NCBI RefSeq assembly: GCF_005435165.1 | Contig: NZ_SGUC01000005.1 | Span: forward strand, 84,578 to 148,577 | Direction: 5' to 3' | Source of the DNA: Halorubrum sp. GN11_10-6_MGM | GTDB taxonomy: Archaea; Halobacteriota; Halobacteria; Halobacteriales; Haloferacaceae | DNA length: 64,000 bases | Shown here: piece by piece, positions 61,470 to 64,000 of the stretch | How the letters are laid out: each line of letters opens with the position of its first letter | Numbering within the stretch: position 1 is the first letter of the stretch | The notes under the pieces: model-generated | Databases searched by the model: none | The model's input: only the letters and a program-made list of their open reading frames with translations | Told to the model about the DNA's origin: nothing | Position numbers and translations under genes: made by a program

Positions 61470-62102
61470 TTACAGCCTCACCGAGGTCTGTTCTTCAGTC
61501 AGCGTCGTCGGAACGCGGAGTTCGGTGCTGGTCGTCGCACCGGACGCCGTCGTGAACGTTACCGAGAGGCTACCACCAGCCTCAAGCCCACCGTCGGCGA
61601 CATCATCATTGTACGTGAAGTCGTCATTCGGCGCCGTCCCGTTGAGATTCAGCGTGATCTCTGCTCGATCGCCGCTGTCAGTCAGAACGACCGCGTCTTC
61701 GACGTCATCGGTGAAGATATCGATGTTGTTGGTCTGATTGAGCGTGCCGGAAACCTGTCCGCCGGTTCCGATTAGCTCGACACTCACTTCGGAGAGGTCG
61801 ATGTTGCCGGCGCCGGGGGACTGCGCGACCGTGATCTGGAGCTTGTCGATAGCGCGCTCATCACCGTTGCCGGTGACGTTGAGATCGGTCACGTTCCCTG
61901 ACTGGCTCACGATCTGGAGCCGGTCAGAGACTTGCGCTGTACTCTCTTCGCCCGTTGCTTCCGCCTGCGTCTGGAGGAATCCGGCCGTGTTGATCAGAAC
62001 GCCGGCGGCGATCGCCGCCACCAGCACCATCGCGATGAACACGATGAGGGTCCCGATCCCCACTTGACCGCGTTGTTCCTCGTCCGTGATTGCTTCGAAC
62101 AT
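61470..62102 (-). CDS. arlA: Archaellin (first gene of the pair)
   Basis: This 210-residue filament subunit has the signal peptide [11 protein letters not shown] before [19 protein letters not shown], identical to its neighbour from residue 11 for about 33 residues, including most third codon positions. The C-terminal domain is distinct and shorter. N-glycosylation sequons such as NVTD, NQTN and NGTA are present. It is the promoter-proximal gene. Confidence 0.95.
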   Translation of the reverse strand: MFEAITDEEQRGQVGIGTLIVFIAMVLVAAIAAGVLINTAGFLQTQAEATGEESTAQVSDRLQIVSQSGNVTDLNVTGNGDERAIDKLQITVAQSPGAGNIDLSEVSVELIGTGGQVSGTLNQTNNIDIFTDDVEDAVVLTDSGDRAEITLNLNGTAPNDDFTYNDDVADGGLEAGGSLSVTFTTASGATTSTELRVPTTLTEEQTSVRL

Positions 62103-62164
62103 TGGTTGTGTTGCGTCGGCCCCCGGCCTGCCCGGCGGGCGTTATCGATGACGATGGGGAATTC

Positions 62165-62173
62165 CTACTTAAG
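62165..62173 (-). promoter_or_regulatory. Candidate archaellin promoter (TATA) in the 345-bp upstream gap
   Basis: On the minus strand this reads CTTAAGTAG, about 63-71 bases before the first archaellin ATG, so a leader of about 40 bases is expected. The gap 62103-62447 contains no gene; around 62195-62260 it is unusually AT-rich for this genome (TTTTTACGGTTGTTTACAG). The palindrome seen at the cheY promoter is not present here. Confidence 0.5.
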
Positions 62174-62447
62174 ATCACGTCCCTAGTTATCCGGACTGAT
62201 AAACAACTGCCTTCTTGCGTTTTTACGGTTGTTTACAGTGTTTTAGTTACAGAACTTATCAACGATTTCGCGGCGAGAGTATCAGTTCTGGATCTGTCGT
62301 AGAGCGATGGGAACGCGACCGCAGAGCGGGAGCTAAACGCGAAGTCGCCCGTCGGTCGAAGAGAACGAGAGCCGTCGAGCGTCGACGACGGAAGAGATCC
62401 GGTACTGTAGTTCCCGAACGCTAGATTGAGAGTTCGCGTGCCGTTTT

Positions 62448-62786
62448 TCACCGATCGCGCAGGCGCGACAGCTCCGATTCGGGGATCACGAACTCCTGCG
62501 TCCCCGGCTCGTAGACGGCGAGGCTCCCGGCGACGAGCGCCATCGACGCCGCCAACAGCCCGGTGTTGACTAACAGCAGCGCCTCTGCGTTCCCGAATCC
62601 CGTCCGGAAGGCGGCCGCGGGTGTCGCGACCGCCGCGACGACGACGAGTCCGAAGCCGACCGCCAGGTACGCCATCGCCGTGCGGCCGGAGGACCGATAC
62701 GCCGCGACGGCGAACGCAACGAGCGTCGCGCTGGCACCGGCCAGCACGGTGGTCGTCATCAGGTACAATCCCTCGATGAGCTCCAT
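62448..62786 (-). CDS. Four-helix membrane protein (DUF7521-like)
   Basis: This 112-residue protein has three to four hydrophobic helices (about 5-28, 38-59 and 69-92) and a hydrophilic C-terminus (PGTQEFVIPESELSRLRDR). I recall this type of protein as the partner of a divergently encoded winged-helix regulator in many haloarchaea, which is exactly the arrangement here. Function is unknown. ATG at 62786. Confidence 0.75.
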   Translation of the reverse strand: MELIEGLYLMTTTVLAGASATLVAFAVAAYRSSGRTAMAYLAVGFGLVVVAAVATPAAAFRTGFGNAEALLLVNTGLLAASMALVAGSLAVYEPGTQEFVIPESELSRLRDR

Positions 62787-62932
62787 ACCCAGTCTGCTCG
62801 AACACCGGTGATAAACCCACGGTGGCGGGTATCAGCGGCGATAACACGATTCGAGGGTCGGGCCGTCGAAGCGGTCGAGGTCCCCGTCCCAGCCGTCGGA
62901 TCGAGCCGTTCGCTGATCGAGACAATCACCGG

Positions 62933-62946
62933 TACCATTATAAACG
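62933..62946 (+). promoter_or_regulatory. TATA region of the winged-helix regulator gene
   Basis: The sequence ACCATTATAAACGA lies about 26-39 bases before the ATG at 62972. Downstream of it CGATA and TATCG form a short inverted repeat close to the start site, possibly for autoregulation. The assignment is positional. Confidence 0.5.
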
Positions 62947-62971
62947 ATAAAAATCAATATCGATAACGTGA

Positions 62972-63310
62972 ATGGTGGGGGACGATCTGATCACCGTACT
63001 CGGTAACAAATACAACACGGACATCCTGACGGCGACAGGCGACGCGAAGTCGGCGCAGGACCTCAGCGATCAGCTCGACGTCCCGATCGCGACGTGTTAC
63101 CGGCGGATCAACGAACTGGAGGAGGCGGACCTCCTCGAGCTACACGACCGCCCGCTCTCGGACGAACACCGACGGGTGAAGGTGTACCGCCGGAAAGTGG
63201 ACGGGGTGGAGGTCGACTTCCGCGACGGCCTCTCCGTTGAGGTTGAGGAGCGCTCTGCGGTGAAAAACCGGCTCGACGACGTCTGGCGCGACCTCTCCTC
63301 GCGGGAGTAG
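62972..63310 (+). CDS. Winged-helix transcriptional regulator
   Basis: This 112-residue protein is a single ArsR-like winged helix: ITVLGNKYNTDILTATGD, then the helix-turn-helix SAQDLSDQLDVPIATCYRRINELEEADLLEL, and the wing RRVKVYRRKVDGVEVDF. No ligand or metal motif is visible. It is divergent from the membrane protein gene and shares its promoter region. ATG at 62972, short leader. Confidence 0.87.
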   Translation: MVGDDLITVLGNKYNTDILTATGDAKSAQDLSDQLDVPIATCYRRINELEEADLLELHDRPLSDEHRRVKVYRRKVDGVEVDFRDGLSVEVEERSAVKNRLDDVWRDLSSRE

Positions 63311-63544
63311 CGTCCCACAACTCTTCTCTGCCGCTCTGTTGGCAGCTCTCGGTCCGTTCTACCGAGTCGTTTTTCGGTCTCTCCTCCCTGCGTTCTGTCC
63401 GGGTCAGCGTATTCGAGGCTGAGCCTCCGGCCTACTCATTCGCTCCTTGAGGCCGGAGAGGAAGTCGACAACCCCGCCATATTCCACGAATTGTTGCCGT
63501 CAGTCCTCCCAGCGTTAATAAATCACTAGGAACACGTTTGACGT

Positions 63545-63806
63545 ATGGAGGTGCGGCGCACTGTCCCGGTCAAACTCGATGTGAATAGTGACGACGCCGC
63601 ACTTCTCCGCGAAACAGTCGATGAGTTTTCTGTGGGCCGCCAACTACGTCGTCGACCACGCATGGCAGGGCGAATACAAGACCACGAGCAAGGCTCAGCT
63701 ACAGGAGGAAACCTATGACGAGGTACGCGAGCAGACGCGATTACACGCGAATCTCGTCCAGAACGCTCGCAACAAGGCCGTCGACGCTGTACAAAGCGTC
63801 GCGCTC
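63545..63806 (+). pseudogene. tnpB fragment, frameshifted and truncated
   Basis: The ATG at 63545 opens MEVRRTVPVKLDVNSDDAALLRETVDEF, then one extra T in the run at 63626-63629 shifts the frame; the other frame continues FLWAANYVVDHAWQGEYKTTSKAQ and NLVQNARNKAVDAVQS. Together these are the N-terminal 85-90 residues of the haloarchaeal IS200/IS605 TnpB, an RNA-guided nuclease. Similarity stops near 63803, where the next element begins; the rest (including all catalytic parts) is absent here. Confidence 0.85.
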
Positions 63807-64000
63807 TTGGGTAGAGGATTGTTGGTCAGTTCTCAGCAGTAGCTGGAAGTCACAGCAGGCAAGGGTGACGCGGCCGCGTCACCCGACGAACGATGTTCCC
63901 TATCAAGACGTTCGTCTCGGAGCGTCGCGCCGCGAACCTGCTGGAACAGGTTCGCTGGCGCGACGGCGTCTATTGCCCGCGCTGCCGTGGCGAATCTGTG
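63804..64000 (+). mobile_element. Left end of an IS1595-type insertion sequence
   Basis: The tnpB similarity ends near 63803 and a transposase start codon follows at 63893, so the insertion sequence begins in between, probably close to the CTCTTGGGTAGAGG text. A 22-base perfect palindrome (GGGTGACGCGG and its complement) lies at 63863-63884. The right end is outside the window. Confidence 0.65.
63893..64000 (+). CDS. IS1595-family transposase (N-terminal fragment)
   Basis: The 36 visible codons read MFPIKTFVSERRAANLLEQ and then VRWRDGVYCPRCRGESV. This is the N-terminus of the IS1595/ISXO2-type transposase, with the first half of its zinc ribbon (C-P-R-C). The DDE core lies beyond the window edge. 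The element apparently inserted into tnpB. Confidence 0.85.
   Translation, partial: MFPIKTFVSERRAANLLEQVRWRDGVYCPRCRGESV

Noticed and set aside
1..64000. CRISPR array or cas genes
   Set aside because: No regular direct repeats with unique spacers of 30-40 bases and no cas-like protein were seen; tandem arrays here have no spacers.

Overview
The window is chromosomal DNA from an extremely halophilic archaeon. The evidence is very high GC, strongly acidic proteins, twin-arginine lipoproteins, archaeal-type ribosomal proteins, a haloarchaeal dodecin, phytoene synthase, an archaellum operon, an archaeal RNase P RNA and TATA-type promoters with leaderless or short-leader genes. Overall character resembles Halorubrum, but the genus is my inference. 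Nearly all of it is ordinary core genome; accessory features sit between genes and at the right edge.

Layout. 1-8678 (minus strand): the S10/spc ribosomal cluster, running from a SPOUT methyltransferase gene through uL3, uL4, uL23, uL2, uS19, uL22, uS3, uL29, RNase P protein Rnp1, uS17, uL14, uL24, eS4, uL5, uS14 to the first codons of uS8, mostly with touching or overlapping ends. 8843-19738: mixed metabolism, comprising a PQQ-type sugar dehydrogenase, tRNA-Gly(GCC) with repeated copies of its 3' end downstream, aldo/keto reductase, Gfo/Idh/MocA oxidoreductase, peroxiredoxin-like protein, acyl-CoA carboxyltransferase, a fructose-bisphosphate aldolase/fructose-bisphosphatase operon, 3-hydroxyacyl-CoA dehydrogenase and small membrane proteins and lipoproteins. 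19787-30000: MFS transporter, a receiver-PAS-LOV histidine kinase, Y-family DNA polymerase, Nudix hydrolase, CPBP protease, PanB, HAD phosphatase and acyl-CoA dehydrogenase. 30039-46481: AIR-synthase-like protein with an alanyl-tRNA editing protein, dodecin, IscA, MscS channel, HisD, CrtB, an NAD salvage pair (nicotinamidase and nicotinate phosphoribosyltransferase) flanking a secreted HExxH protein, AMMECR1 protein, RNase P RNA, HtpX and an epimerase.

46515-62102 (minus strand): the motility region. cheY-cheC-cheD-arlCDE-arlF-arlG-arlH-arlI-arlJ lie in one direction behind an 18-bp palindrome at the cheY promoter. Two archaellin genes lie beyond a surface-protein reading frame interrupted by two in-frame TGA codons, a zinc-ribbon gene and an 800-bp gap. 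The right edge holds a wHTH regulator divergent from a membrane protein, then a frameshifted tnpB fragment apparently cut by an IS1595-type element that runs off the window.

Most interesting non-coding signal: four dispersed intergenic copies (about 10555, 26400, 32331, 44305) of a modular GC-rich element. It has a highly conserved core and flanking stems whose sequence differs between copies while pairing is kept, as in a structured RNA or a non-autonomous mobile repeat. I cannot tell from this window whether it has been described.
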